From: Wyeomyia smithii
Lineage: Eukaryota > Arthropoda > Insecta > Diptera > Culicidae
DNA length: 64,000 bases
Assembly: GCF_029784165.1 (NCBI RefSeq)
Contig: NC_073695.1
Span: 280,092,079-280,156,078, forward strand
Direction: 5' to 3'
Shown: in pieces, positions 36,001 through 48,500 of the stretch
Layout: the number at the start of each line of letters is the position of its first letter
How positions within the stretch are numbered: the stretch's first letter is position 1
The notes under the pieces: model-generated
Database searches by the model: none
What the model saw: the letters and a program-made list of their open reading frames with translations, nothing else
What the model was told of the DNA's origin: nothing
Program-made: the position numbers and the translations under genes

Positions 36001-36112
36001 CTCATGCGCACCATACTCGAATTTCAAATATCAGTGCAACATGTGTCATTGTGATGGAACAGGAAAGTTAGCTGGTTGCACGTATAAATTATGCTTGCCA
36101 GACGAATACTGA
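33008..36112 (+). CDS. Secreted precursor with four pacifastin-type serine protease inhibitor domains, complete, 3 exons, 242 aa
   Basis: Exons 33008-33053, 35366-35613 and 35678-36112, frame kept. The signal peptide is about residues 1-18. Four pacifastin light-chain domains follow: residues 25-54, 90-119, 143-173 and 208-237, each with six cysteines in the C-x9-12-CNxCxC...C-x3-4-C pattern. By analogy with locust inhibitors the P1 residues after the fifth cysteine would be Arg51 (CTRKFC), Arg116 (CTRKAC), Leu170 (CTLRFC) and Tyr234 (CTYKLC), predicting two trypsin-type and two chymotrypsin-type heads. Basic sites RDKR (122-125), LKR (135-137) and KFKR (185-188) between the later domains could release single inhibitors. 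In arthropods such proteins act in haemolymph on prophenoloxidase-type cascades or digestive proteases. One intron lies inside domain 2. Poly(A) AATAAA at 36176-36181. Confidence 0.93.
33685..33975. mobile_element. 291-bp MITE with CAGAGCCGGATTTA ends, in pacifastin intron 1
   Basis: The left end CAGAGCCGGATTTA and right end TAAATCCGGCTATG are inverted. TACAG flanks both sides (33680-33684 and 33976-33980). GGGGGCC-rich blocks lie just inside the ends, typical of a hAT-like family, but the flanking repeat is only five bases, so the superfamily is uncertain. Confidence 0.65.
33976..35365. other. Rest of pacifastin intron 1
   Basis: No gene seen. 35235-35258 repeats the 680-705 word, with a partial repeat of it at 35209-35219. 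Confidence 0.4.
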
Positions 36113-36175
36113 TTTTCCGCATCTTTTAATATATGAAGATTATTATATTTTTGCTGTTTTGTACTGATAGATCGA

Positions 36176-36181
36176 AATAAA
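36176..36181 (+). terminator. Poly(A) signal of the pacifastin-type gene
   Basis: AATAAA, 64 bases behind the stop. Confidence 0.6.
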
Positions 36182-36414
36182 TTTATCGTTTTGACCATTA
36201 ACTTCGGTAATAAGAATATAAAACGAAAATAAAAACCCCGCATTGTAGAGAATAATCATCGGCTAACAGCAATCATATTTGTTGTTTTGACAAATTGCAG
36301 CAGAAACAGACAACCTAAAATTTCCACCACATTATCTTCTGACTTTAGAGTGAAGAAATTTGGTTAAAGACTTAGTTTTCCGAGGAAAGATTTTGAAAGA
36401 ATTTTATGTATGAC

Positions 36415-36620
36415 TTACTTACTTACTTACTTAGATGGCCGTACGTCCTAAGACATGGCCTGCATAACGTGGTTCGCCAATTTCCTCGGTCCATGGCTGC
36501 CTGCCTCCAGTTCCGCGGGCACCCGGTACTCTGCAGATCCTGCTCCATCTGGTCTCGCTCGTTCCGCCTTCTCGTTCTCGTTTATGTATGACATCGTCCG
36601 CAAGTCTATTTCACAAGAAA
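36415..36620 (-). mobile_element. Probable fragment of an RTE-like LINE 3' end with (CTTA)n tail
   Basis: A (CTTA)n run at 36415-36434 adjoins about 180 bp of clearly GC-richer sequence (TGGCCTGCATAACGTGGTTCG, CTCTGCAGATCCTGCTCCA) unlike its surroundings. Short tandem repeats at the 3' end are typical of RTE-type LINEs. No reverse transcriptase part is present, so the assignment rests on composition and the tail only. Confidence 0.35.
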
Positions 36621-36699
36621 AGGGTGTTCCATATCAAATTATATTACGGGAAGATATTGTACAAAACGTAATGAGTGGATTAAAGCCAGAGGGGCCTTA

Positions 36700-38449
36700 G
36701 GTACAATTATGGGAAAAGCTTAATATGTATTATATTTTACTGTCCGAAAGTTTGAAAAGGATCGGTCAGCTATATAAATTTCTACAATTTTTTTCCGTGT
36801 CGCAATTTGACGTGGAACTCTCTTTACAAATAAGCTAATAAGCCGATAAAATTCTCCACCATCTGTAGAAATTGCAAGAAAAAATAATCAAAAATTAAAA
36901 AAGAAAAATTAAATTCTAGTTTTATTAGGCATAATACTGATACCCTAAATTCAAAAAAATCATTCAATACTAGCTTAGGTTTTTCTTAAAATAACCAAAT
37001 TATAATAGTGATTTACACGCGAATAATAACTATCTTGACTGCGAGTAATTCCGCGCAGCTAATTTTTCCGCGCACTCATCTTACACAACTGTTCGTTACG
37101 TTTATGGAGACGCGTGGTTATTGGTTTCCTGAAAAAAAAAGAGATTATGCAGAATAGAAAAAGAAATATTCTTGAAATGGTATACTAAAGTTGAAAAAAA
37201 AAAAAACTTTAAATATTCTGAAAATGTTTCCACACTTACAAGCAACAAAAAACGTAAGCACCAGTTTAAAACAGATCTTATTCATACCCAATTGAAATTC
37301 TCCCTGGCAAGCGTACTGACACAATATTAGCCGCTAATTAACTTTCAAATGGTAACCGCTCTTATCATGATGTGCTTTGTGCAGTAGAAGCGCATTCAAG
37401 GGTGCATTTCAGCTTTTCTATCTGGGATTGTACAGTTTTATAGACCATAAATTACTACGTGCTTATTTGGAGAGCGCCTGCGGCATGTTGAATCCGTGGT
37501 TGCTTTTCGTTGCAAAACCTACTGTTTCTTATTTGCGTAGGGCATGAAGCACAAATCGGCGCTTTTGAGTTGGGTGGGAAAAATCATCGCGACAACAAAA
37601 CCAGCTGTTTTTACATCGAAGCTGAGAGTATAGTGATAAAAAAGAGTATTGAGAGTCGGAACGACGCGGGAAACCGTAATTAGGTCCTGTGAGCTCTCAA
37701 AAATTCTCGCGGCTCTCTTCCATGTGTCCAGTTGTATACTGTACCGATTTTCATTCTTATGAAGTCAATCATGCTGCAAAAGTTGCATAGCGTTCGTCTC
37801 TGGTAGTCTGGCTACAGCATCCTCAAAGACAGAAGAATCAGTCGTGTGCTGACTGTCGCCGGTACTAGACGCGATTTAAAGCCGTAGTGTTTTATCCATC
37901 ATATTAAGGAGTATCCATACTTTGTAGCCATTAAGGCTAGTGCTTGGTTTTAAGCGTTGTCATGTTCACTCTGCTGGATACGTTATGTTCTCTGCATTAT
38001 GTTTGCTGCCCTTGTCATGTGTTATAAATCTGCACGTTATTGTTGAACCGATTTCGGATATGAAATTTGCCACCATCACCACTTCCTGCATAGTCAAAAA
38101 CGCAAATCAACTAGGATTACAACCAGGCACTGCATTGTTTAATTGAAGCTCAAAAATGTGATCTTGTCTTGTGTAAAGTTAGTTGAAATTTTCGAGAACT
38201 AAAAACAGTTCGAAATTACAGTAATAGTGACGTTTATGAAAAGCGGCCAGTCGGTGGGCGTCCGGAATACAATTTGTACGTTTGGAGTAGGTACATTGGG
38301 CGTGATTAGAAAGCAAAACAAAATTCAGGTTTGTGAGAGTGTAGCACGTTCAATCGTTTATTCTGGCGCAAAGAAATTATCTGATAATTATCTAAAGGCA
38401 AATTAAATTCTCATAGACAGTGTAATCTTGAATAACAACCAGTGAAGAG
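36700..38449. other. Intergenic, nothing recognised
   Basis: AT-rich. Frame 37940-38146 is not protein-like. Confidence 0.35.
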
Positions 38450-38566
38450 TCAGTGAGAGTTTAACCGTGATTTTTCGCTTGCGGCGCTTGATTTGTGCTC
38501 CATTGCTGTATAATATATAAAAACATTATCCAAAAAAATTACGGCGATTTGTCGCAGCAGTAGATT
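38450..38566 (+). promoter_or_regulatory. Candidate initiator and short 5' noncoding exon
   Basis: Initiator TCAGT at 38450-38454 and a strong donor GATT|GTAAGT at 38567, with no frame between. The GPCR at 60893 begins behind an acceptor and needs such an exon, but the 22-kb link is only a possibility. Confidence 0.25.
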
Positions 38567-39053
38567 GTAAGTATTGTTTCAAGTTATTTTTTCTGTAGAA
38601 CATTTTTGTTTTATTAATTCCCGAAATTCGACTTCATGACACATGACGCTCATGAATTTTCAATATCAAACAACATTTTACGAATAGTATAGATTTCAAA
38701 ACTGACGACAACAATTTCTCACATTACAGATTGATTTAGTAGGCAATTCATACAAAACAAAATCAAAGCATATAAATGAAAAATTACAACATTTATTATT
38801 GAAGCATAGGGACTTCTATTTAACTTGAGTAATTTAGGGTTGCTATTGGAAGATGGTTTTTGATCCTCGAAAAGAACTAAGAATTTTCTCCTATTACGAA
38901 AATCATGAACGAATCATAAATCGCATGAATCATGAATCGATTCAACTTTTGGTGAAAAGCAAACAGATGGCAAAGTTCATTTAGTTTTTGGTTCTTGCGT
39001 TCCTCAGCTGTAGTTTTAATTTAATAGCAGGTTTTCAGTTGATGCGAAAAATA

Positions 39054-39365
39054 ACACTGGTAAACACAGGTTTTGTCCTAGAGCTCAAACTTGAAAAAAT
39101 GAAAGACTATAGCTTTTTAACCATTGCTGTGAATTTTGGTGTCATTAGTAAAGATAACTTTATCAAAGACTTAAATGAGTTTTACTGTGAACCAATGTAG
39201 AAGCGACGAGCCCGGCGAGCAATTACTCTGGGGCTTTTGACGTACTTCTAACCAAACTAGGGACATCAAAATTCACAGGAATGGTTAAAACAGCTATAAT
39301 CTTTTTAGGGGCAACTGTTTTGAACTTTAACGCAACCTTTTTTTTTCACTTCTGTCAACCAGTGT
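39054..39365 (-). mobile_element. ACACTGGT-family MITE, copy 4
   Basis: Left ACACTGGTAAACACAGG, right TGTCAACCAGTGT. The inner inverted pair CCATTGCTGTGAATTTTGG / AAAATTCACAGGAATGG is well kept. The GAAGCGACGAGCCCGGCGAG core is inverted relative to copies 1-3. Confidence 0.75.
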
Positions 39366-39512
39366 GAAGTTACATATACCAATTGACTCAGATACAAAAA
39401 CTAAATTAATTTGCGTTTGTGTGTGTGTATGCATATTCGCCCCAAATAAAGCAATGCCGATTCGAGCGTTTTTAGTCGAATACGACACCATCATTATTGA
39501 AGGAAACAAGTT

Positions 39513-40427
39513 TACAGGGTGTTAGGGAGCTCACTTGAAATGATAGAGGAGTCATTTGTTGAAAAAATTCAGTTTTAATTAAGCTGCTATTTCACAGTTT
39601 TCTACTCCACTGTGCTTACATAGACGCGTCATTGACGTCTTGTACACAAAAAAATAGTTATTTTGAGAAACCCTATACACAATGTTCACATGTCCGGAAA
39701 AACACCCTGTGCGAAACTTCAGCTCAATCGGACCTAAAATGGGGTGGCACAAAACGATTGAATTTTGGCCTTTAAAAATCCAAAAATAACTCAGCGGTAT
39801 CATCTGTAGATGTAGATTTGGTATCATTTGTAGATAAAATTCTCGATTTTGATGATTTTTCAAATTTCTCTAGGCCAAACTTCATTCGCTTTGCGCCACC
39901 TAGATCAATGCTCGAAACGTTTCGTTACACAGTGGAGCAGAAAATTGTGAATCTTACTACCCTAAATGAAGACGCAGATTATTGCTTTTAAGGTGAAATA
40001 ACAGCTAAACTGAAAGACTAAGATGCTTGGTGTTAAAAAACAACTTGTAGAGTAGACTTAAATGTTTGATTTCGTTAACAACAAACCCCATGCTTATTAC
40101 ACATTTCAGAGAGAAAATTGTTCTCAAAAACATTTAATTTCACATTTTTTACTTTCTAGGTGCTTCTAATTCTATCTAATTCGACGTTTTTTTTACACTA
40201 TTGATGATACGATTTTCTCAGCTTTCCAACGAAACCAGCAGAAGTGAGCTAGCTATCATACTTCTGCTGCTAGACCTCGTTGAAGACAAACATAACCGAA
40301 AACTGAAAAAAAAGAATAACTCCGTAGTAGTTAAAGTTTAGCCGCATGCGTAGAAGGATTTTTTCCATTAAATAGGGTCCTCTATCACCCCTTAAAGGAT
40401 TTTAAATGAGCTCCCTAACACCCTGTA
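39513..40427. mobile_element. 911-bp MITE-like element with TA duplication
   Basis: The element 39515-40425 starts CAGGGTGTTAGGGAGCTCA and ends in its complement TGAGCTCCCTAACACCCTG, flanked by TA on both sides. It is a nonautonomous Tc1/mariner-type. The 94-aa minus frame at 39579-39863 has no transposase motif and is taken as chance. Confidence 0.85.
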
Positions 40428-41782
40428 TACGCTTCATACAATGGAATCAATCCACATGCAGCATTCTAGCCCCTTGACTCAATTCAAAAATTATAGCAAC
40501 AAGGAAATATTTAAGCATCATTCAGTATATATTTTCTTAAAAGTGATTTGAACATTATTGAAAACAGTAACGATTTATTTATTGCTTAAAAGCAAGCTTA
40601 GATATTTAGGAATCACAGAGTGAAAAACACAAGAATTATTATTTGGAATACGTATGCTTACTAAATATGGCATCTTTTGATCTGAAAACAGTTTGTTATG
40701 GGCACCCTTACAGCATTACATCTCAAGCAATTGCCTTCGTACGGCTCATACAATCTGGTATCTGTGCACTATTTTCGTCGGGTATTCCATGTTCCGGTTC
40801 AGTGCGGCTGGTTTGAACGATTTGGTAGGGCACGGCAAGCATGCCCACGAAAGTATATATCACGCTAGCTGTCTAATTTACAGGATGTTTCCAAAATGTC
40901 TACTATTTTTTTCTGTCCATGTTTGCCACTACTGCTGTTGCTCCTATGGGTTTTTGCTCGACCGCGGTCTTTTTGGCTGCTCGCTGAAATGTGCGGTATT
41001 CTTACGCTATCCATGATGCATCTGTAAAGTCACAGCTACTGTTGAAGAAGTGGCGTAAAAAGTTTCCATATTTTCATAAATTTTTGTTATTCGTTTCTGA
41101 AAGCCAATTTTATTTCGCATCCTTGCAATTCTTCTCTCTTGTTCTGCTTTGTTGTTTTAGGGGAGTTTGAATCAGATTTTTCCTTTTCAAACAGTGTCAC
41201 TTACTGTTTAAGTGAATACAGAGGTGCGTATCAATTGCTTTATATCATTGTTCTAGATAAGATATAGTTTTTTTTTCTTATATGATTAATTTATTTTTTC
41301 ATTTGGCACGACAAAACTTTCATTTGGCACGACACGACACAGGTTATAATTTAATTAATTAATGCAACTGTACGAAGAGCCTCAAACATGATGCCTATAA
41401 TGTTACGAAACGCTGGTAACAAAAGAGGCAATGAATTAATGCATCAATAATGTTAGTGTAAAGTTAGATGATGTTACATACTGATGAAAAAATATAATTT
41501 TGCATCCGAATTTTTGTACCAGTTCTAGGGTTTTTCTTTCATTACAGCAATGAATTTGTATGTAAGAGCGTTATGTGTTTCAATGTTACATTTGAATAAA
41601 CGTATGATTCTCCGAGATGGCTTGGTTGTTAATCATTCAATGTATTTTTGCATGCATGTTAATTTTTGTGGCAACGTTTATTCAATGTATCCCTGCAAGC
41701 CGTTTGTACGTTAGAAATGTTTGTATCGTTTGGTGGTAATGAGGTTCTTAACTCCCCTTAAAGCAAGATGGGTGCACTTGAT
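40428..41782. other. Intergenic, nothing firm
   Basis: The 107-aa frame at 40693-41016 has no recognisable features. Confidence 0.35.
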
Positions 41783-42167
41783 TCAATTACTAAGCTGTCC
41801 AGCGTCGAGCCGTAATTCTTCTTTTTTCCTTTTTGCTCTCTGCACGAGCTTGATGCTGCCGGTTATATCTGCATCGACGAAGAGTTTTTCCTTGGCTGGA
41901 AAATAGGTGAAGTGATTCACCAGCCTGTGATACTATTGCACTTTATTTTTTCAGTCAGAAAGCGATCGTTTGTCTGCATGAAGTCTTCGAATGACGAAGT
42001 AGAAGTTTTGATTAAATAAATACGATGATTCCCAAGTCCGGAAGCAGGAGCTCTTGAACCTTAAACAATTGCTGAAACTTATCATCGCAGCCAAATAATA
42101 TTGCTCTTTTTAATGGTAGAATGCTCTGCCTAGACAATAATCGAAAGAAAAGCAGACCGAAAGCATA
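41783..42167 (-). pseudogene. Possible exon fragments of an unknown gene on the minus strand
   Basis: Two protein-like stretches lie on the minus strand. 42167-42024 reads 48 codons containing LPLKRAILFGCDDKFQQLF. 41895-41783 reads KEKLFVDADITGSIKLV and a basic KRKKEELRLD segment to a stop, right behind a TTTTCCAG acceptor. The available donor (ATC|GTATTT) does not give a compatible phase, so either an exon is missing or this is a broken copy. No family is recognised. Minus-strand AATAAA lies about 100 bases beyond the stop. Confidence 0.3.
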
Positions 42168-42565
42168 AATACACTGGTGAAATAAAAATAATCATTAAAA
42201 AAATGAACAAGCGAAAATCTTCCTACACTTCTTAGTATCATCTCTTTCAACTTTTTGTTAATTCCGATTTTTCTAGATGCTTGTTTCGTCCTGTGCTTCT
42301 GGCTTCGTTTTACTTCACTGCTTTACTCGTAGAGATACCCAAGATAAGGTTCGGTTCGGAAATTTTTGGTTTTTTAAAGTAAAATCTTAGGAAACACTGC
42401 TAAACGAAAAGAAAAAACTTACGGAGTAAGACACCAAGAATCTTAAATTAGTGACTTCGTTTGCCATTGGCTACGCCCCTTTGGCAAGGTTTTCGTTTTT
42501 CATCACTCACCATTCCTTCTGGTTTTCTTCATAGGGGGATGTTTTGTGATGAATTAATTATTTAC

Positions 42566-42674
42566 TAGGATGTAGGACTACTTCGGCAGGGGTTTTCTTC
42601 GTCATATATTTCTCATTAGAATGAAGCAACAATTAAGACGAAGAAAACCCCAAACGAACTAGTCCCTCACCCTA
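42566..42674. mobile_element. 109-bp foldback MITE
   Basis: TAGGATGTAGGACTA...TTCG at the left mirrors the right end, and GGGGTTTTCTTCGTC (42589-42603) is exactly complementary to 42637-42651. No coding capacity. Confidence 0.75.
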
Positions 42675-42908
42675 ACATTTATTCAGAATTTATATTGTGT
42701 GTTCTGCCACAAACGGTGACATATCAATACTATTACATATATTTTAATTTTTATTTCATCAAAAGAATGTAATTGCTTCCGCAGTTAAGTGAATATAATT
42801 GTAGTAAAATTGTAAACCTACTTGTCAAGAAAAAAAATGAATTTAAAAATTAAATCTTAGCCTAATCTTACACCTATCTTACTGACTATAAAGTAGTGAA
42901 CCTATATA

Positions 42909-45530
42909 TTAGAGAAATGGCAAGACACTCACCGTTAAGGCAACTGTCAACATCAAAACGGATAACGGCAATGTTAAATTATACCGCTCGCCCGTTTTGA
43001 TGTTGACAGTTGCCTCAACGGTGAGTGTCTCGGCGTCTCTCTGGTGTATAGGCTGACTACTATAAAGTGAGCTAACCGTTGTATTGGGAATTGCAACGAT
43101 TTGTGTTTTTGATGCATTAGGAGAAATCTTCCTTTGCTGCAAATATGAAGAAAATATATCTAGACTTTTTTGCAGCCTACTGCATATGACATGAAGGCTT
43201 TTTCCTTTTACGGAAATGCTTGTATCGTAACAAAACAAAGATTTCTCACATTCTGGTGGTAAATCAGGAAGATCAGAATTGAAAATTTTATATTAGACTG
43301 CGCCCAAGATACTTCCTTGAGGTACACCAGCTCTAACAGGCAGTGTATCAGATTTACCATTTAAATAGTTAACCTGAAGAGTGCGGTCAGTCAAATAACT
43401 TCGAATCATTTTTGTGATGTAAAAAGGAAAACGGAAATCGGACATTTTAGCTATCAAGCTTTATGCCAAACACTGTCGAATGCCTTTTATATGTTTAGAA
43501 GAGCAACTCCAGTGGAATAACCTTCAGATTTATTAGTACGAATTGTATTAGTTACTCTAAGTAACTCCATTTGCGGTCCATTTTGCGGAAAAATACGCTA
43601 AATCAAAGCAGAAATTTGAAGAGCTTTCGAAAAGTCTTTCGAGGAGAGTATAAATATCCCATCATCTCCTGGTGCTTTAATGTTTTTGAAGTTCTTGATA
43701 ATAGTCGTATTTCATTCAAGTTTGTTTCCAGTACCTCTTCAAAAAAAAAAAAAAAAAAAAATCTTGACTGATCTGATCATACTTTTGTAATACTTTATTT
43801 TCAATAGGACTCATTACGTTCAAATTGAAATTGTGAACACTCGAACTGCTGAGCAAGTTTTTGAACATTTCATTCATTAGTAAGAAATATGTGGTCACCA
43901 TCTTTGAGGACTGGAATGGGCTTTGAAGGTTTCTTAAGAACCTTCGAAAGCTTCCAGAAAGGTTTGGAATATGGTTTCAGTTGTTCAACTTCTCTCATGA
44001 AACTTTCATTTTGCAAGAGAGTGAATCTATGTTTGATTTCCGCTTGTAAATCTTTTAAAATAACATTCAAAGCAGGATCACGAGATCTTCGATATTGACG
44101 TCTCCGTATGTTCTTCAAACGTATAAGAAGTTGAAGCTCATTGTCAATAATTGGTATATTAAATTTCACTCTAGCCTTAGGAACTGATAAATTCCGGGCA
44201 TTGAGAATTGAACTGCACAAATTATTTTTTGCTCCGTCAATGTTAGCACTATTTTGTGAAACAATAACACAATTCAAGCTTTCTTCGATCGTATACGATT
44301 TCGATTCCAGTTGGCCCTGTGGTAATTAAACACAGACCTAGTAGAATTTAAAACAGTTTCACGGGATATGGAAAAAGTTACGGGAAGATGATCAGAATCA
44401 AAATCAGCATGGGTTAATAAATCACTGTTTGAATGATTTTGATTTGTTAATACCAAATCAATTGTGGATGGATTCCTAACAGAAGAAAAAAAATTGCTTT
44501 GTGCATTATTCCAAGATCGATGTTTTGCATTAAAATCACCGATGATAAAAAAATTAGATTTATTTTTAGTGAGTTTTTGTAAATCTCCTTTGAAATGATT
44601 TTTCTGCTCACCAGTGCATTGAAAGAGTAAATATACTGCGGCCATAAATAAAATACCAATATCTGTTTCGATTTCAACTCCCAAACTTTCAATAACCTTC
44701 GTTTCAAGATGGGGCATAACACGATGTTTTATTCGACGGTGGATAACTATTGCAACTCCACCTTCGGCAACATCAATCCTACCGAACCTGTGAACCATAT
44801 AATTAAGATTTCTTTTTAGTTTTATATTATGCTTTAAAAGCGTTTCAGTCACAACTGCAATATGCACATCATGGACTGTTAAAAAATTAAAAATTCATCT
44901 TCTTTCGCTATTAAAGAGCGAGCATTCCAATTTAGAAAATTGACAGCATTATTTGAAGTCATTGCTGAATTTCAATTTCATTTCAATTTCGCGTTCGATT
45001 TACGTTTAATCAAAATCACTTGGTTGGGGGAAAAACCAAGTAGTTCTGTCAAACAATCTTTAATTTCATCAATGGTCTGATAATTTGAAAGACCATTTAA
45101 AACAGCCTTAAACGGTCTCTAGTTTTCGGCATCATAAGTATAAAATTTGTACTTCTTTTCAGTCAAATACTGTAATAGATGTGCCTTTAAAAGATTCGGC
45201 CAAAATACGAATTTCGCCTCGGCGGCCAATTTGAAAATTAACTTTTACATCAGAAAGAAATGATGAAAGTTCTAAACGAAAAGCTTTAGAATTTTCAACT
45301 ATCGCAACAATGAGGGAACTTTAATTTTCTTCATACCGGCATTTTGCTCAGAATGAGAAGCTTCAAATTCTAGATCCCCTATAGAAGCAAGAATTTCATA
45401 CCTAGGTATTGCTTTCTGAATCACTCGGAGATGCAACCTCACGTTTTCTTGTAGCCGCATAAAAGCAAGCTTTTTCGGTTCGTCCTGGCGTTTCAGGACC
45501 AATTGCACTTCACTTTCACTGCACACACAT
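42909..45530 (-). pseudogene. Jockey-clade LINE remnant (ORF1 tail, endonuclease, reverse transcriptase)
   Basis: In minus-strand order: an ORF1-like tail at 45526-45299; an APE endonuclease at 44867-44274 with FIIGDFNAKHRSWNN, STIDLVLTN and SDHLPVTFS, missing a stretch between the last two landmarks of a normal domain; a linker at 44277-43870 (PIPVLKDGDHIFLTNE); and a reverse transcriptase at about 43500-42950 with AGVPQGSILG and, in place of the catalytic FADD/YADD box, FCYDTS. Stops and frameshifts separate the parts. The position-2 Asp substitution alone would abolish polymerase activity. A small palindrome interrupts the end. A dead, single inverted copy. Confidence 0.88.
42923..43031. 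mobile_element. 109-bp palindromic insertion in the LINE
   Basis: GACACTCACCGTT...CAACTGTCAACATC at the left is complementary over about 37 bases (one or two mismatches) to 42993-43031. It breaks the reverse transcriptase frame. No clear target duplication. Confidence 0.7.
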
Positions 45531-48500
45531 TTTTGTCAACACAAATCCACACATTAAACACTTGTTAAACGTTAAAAACAAATTCAATACTTTGCGATTC
45601 AACAGATACTCTTTAAAGAAGATTACCTGTTGAAAGCGGAAAATTTGGTGGTTGTACTTTTCGTCACGTGCGATTATTTTGTCCCTTGAATTCTTTTAAT
45701 TTTCTTTCATTTCAGTATACTGTTTCATTCCAATAACTATTTACTGATTTGAATAGTTCTGGAATCTAACAGCTCAACCTCAAGTTCGATTTACGCCATT
45801 TATAATTGCCCACATACACGGTTAAATTGACTTTGGAAATCATCTGGCAACTCTTCGTGGAATAGAAATTGTTTTTGAAACGTTAGATATCAAGGAAATA
45901 GTTGAAAAACTGCGATGGATTTCTTTCTCTATTCAAATAGTGAAAAACGAATTTAAACAGGTGAGAATTTGTGCGACACCCTTTAATCATATTACGGTCG
46001 TGCATGAATCGAGGCTGGATTTGATATTTTCCATTTTATTGAAGTTTAGTTCCTCATCGGTTGAATAAAGTCATTTACGATTTATCTGTAGTGAATAGAA
46101 CATCTTTTGCAGCTTCTGTATTTTATAAAGATCATGTTAACGTGCTTTTCATTCAAGATGTTTTTCAACAGCCTGGTACTAAGGGTGTCATCAGTATCAT
46201 CATCATCATATTTTTCTTTACCGTCTACACCAAATACAATCAGCTGAATGATGCTGGCATGAGTGTACGCTTGAAAAGATGAATAAACCATTACGATTTC
46301 TGGTAACATTATCTGTGTTCTGTGGATAGCTTATGTTAAATCATAATCCATTTTTAATAGCAACATATCATAAATGGTATAAAGTACACTAAACTCTAAA
46401 TACTTTTTCACTTTTAGTTTAATCACTTTTGACCACTTTCCACTATACATATCACGCCGATACGTATTTAACCTACGAAATGCAGCATTCTCCACAGCTT
46501 AGGTGAAAGAGCAAATAGTAAAAACCTACAGCATAACGTGTCGAGGAAATAATTCGTCCACTAGAAAAACTAACGATTCTATCCCACCGACACTATTTGT
46601 TTTGAAAATGTCAGGATGATTGAAAATGTCAGATAAAATAGGAAGGCTTGTTAAACTCCGGAATCCTCAAATATATAAAACGAAATATTATTCATGCGCA
46701 ACTACCCAGTGGTTTTCATTATGTATACATTGGCATGCTATATAGTTCCCAGATTTTTAACGGTAGTCTCAGCTCCTTCACAGATACTTCCGGAGAACTG
46801 GAAACCGCACTTCAACCCAGCAGCTTTACAAATTTTACTTACATTATGAATGAAATGGGTTAAGAATGCAAACAAGTTCTATAATTAGAATTAAACCACG
46901 CAGGTACTTATGGAGAGTGTCTTTCCTGTAGTCATCAACCATGGTGTTAGTTTAAAACCCCATCGGCGAGAAGAAGGGCCAAACGATAGCTTTGACTTCT
47001 ATATCTCTTCCCGAAGCGAATGATGACACGTTGTAGGCTGTCTGGTTGATTACTGATGAGATTCAATGGTATGCTAACGTTTAGTAGTATTGCTATGCTG
47101 GTGTGGTTGAATTGATATCAAACCAGTACAAATAATTAGCTACGAATTTATTCATGCTATCTTGGAGGCCTCACAACACTTGATATGTTCCGGGTCTTCA
47201 ATTACCCGATAGGCATCTACATTGAGATGAACTATGTTGTTTTCAATAGGAATTTCCTGTCCTATATTTCCCGATGGATGTGCAACGACAAATTGATAAC
47301 CTTGCACATTTCATGTCATGTTCAATAGATGCAAAATATAGCACACAGCAAATACGATCTTTGTTCTGTGTTTCTCGCTAGCCCTTTTACTTTGACAAAA
47401 AAAATGGCATCCTCATTTAATAAACGTAAAATTCATTCAATAGAAGTTTTAATCTCCCAATTGAAAAATATTTTTATACCAGAAACTGGTTTGACAAACT
47501 ACGCCACCTACACACGCAAATGCTCAAGGTTAATAATTATTTCGAAGTATATGACAACAATCTTTACGGTTAAACGATTAACAATTCGACAATACATTTT
47601 AACAATATATATAGGCTTATTTTTTCTAATTTAGGGTTTTAAACTATCTGTTTTTTAGTTACGATTACTAATTTTCCGGATACAAAATCAACAGAATTTA
47701 ATTTTAGGCGGTTTAGGAGGTTTTTAAATAGTTTAAGTGGGGAAGTATAAGCCACTGCTTTTTCTGCATTTTTGGCATTCTCCTATGGATAAATCTCAGC
47801 TGCAAACGATTTATAAGCGTTTTTTTCTCATCCAATTCAGGGCTAGTATGACCACGCTCACTAACTATAATTACTGTCATCAACGAAACTGCAATGGGAA
47901 AGGGTTTCCAAAACCGTATTTCATCGTTTCTGTCTCTTCATTACCCACTCGTGTCGTTTTCAATACGCCTAACGAACGCTACGAAAACACTCAGTAAAAA
48001 ACACTGGAAACGGCTGCTCAAATTTAGTGCACTAAATCAAAAATAAAATGCAATCTGTTTTGTTTTTATGACTGTCGTCGATGTTGGTGAGCTGGGTGTT
48101 CGTTTTAATAGTAGAATTGTTTTGACGTTGTGAACGATGTACTAATTTATGATTCACGGTCTCATTGGTGCATTCTATTAGGTAACTATTTTATTTTTCG
48201 AAAATAATGACCGTTTTGACTTGAAATTATAATGAAGCATCGAAAAATTATGCAGATTTGGTACTGAAACGCTATTTGTTATCAACTTTTTAGCAATTAG
48301 CGGAGATACATACATTCACTTAACCTGCATGCAGTAGCGTAGCGTGACTGGGTGACACTCGGCAAATTTGGGTGTCACCCCATAGGTTGCAGTCAAATTA
48401 TCTTGTAACCAATAGTCCAGACAGCGTATTAGTATATACACAGTATATACTTCATTATTAAATTTGTCAGTGATTGCATTTATTAAGACATTTTGGGTAA

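Noticed and set aside
39579..39863. Transposase fragment in the 911-bp element
   Set aside because: No DDE/DDD motif or helix-turn-helix visible; composition like noncoding DNA.
41721..41906. 61-aa plus-strand frame
   Set aside because: It is the complement of a more protein-like minus-strand stretch.
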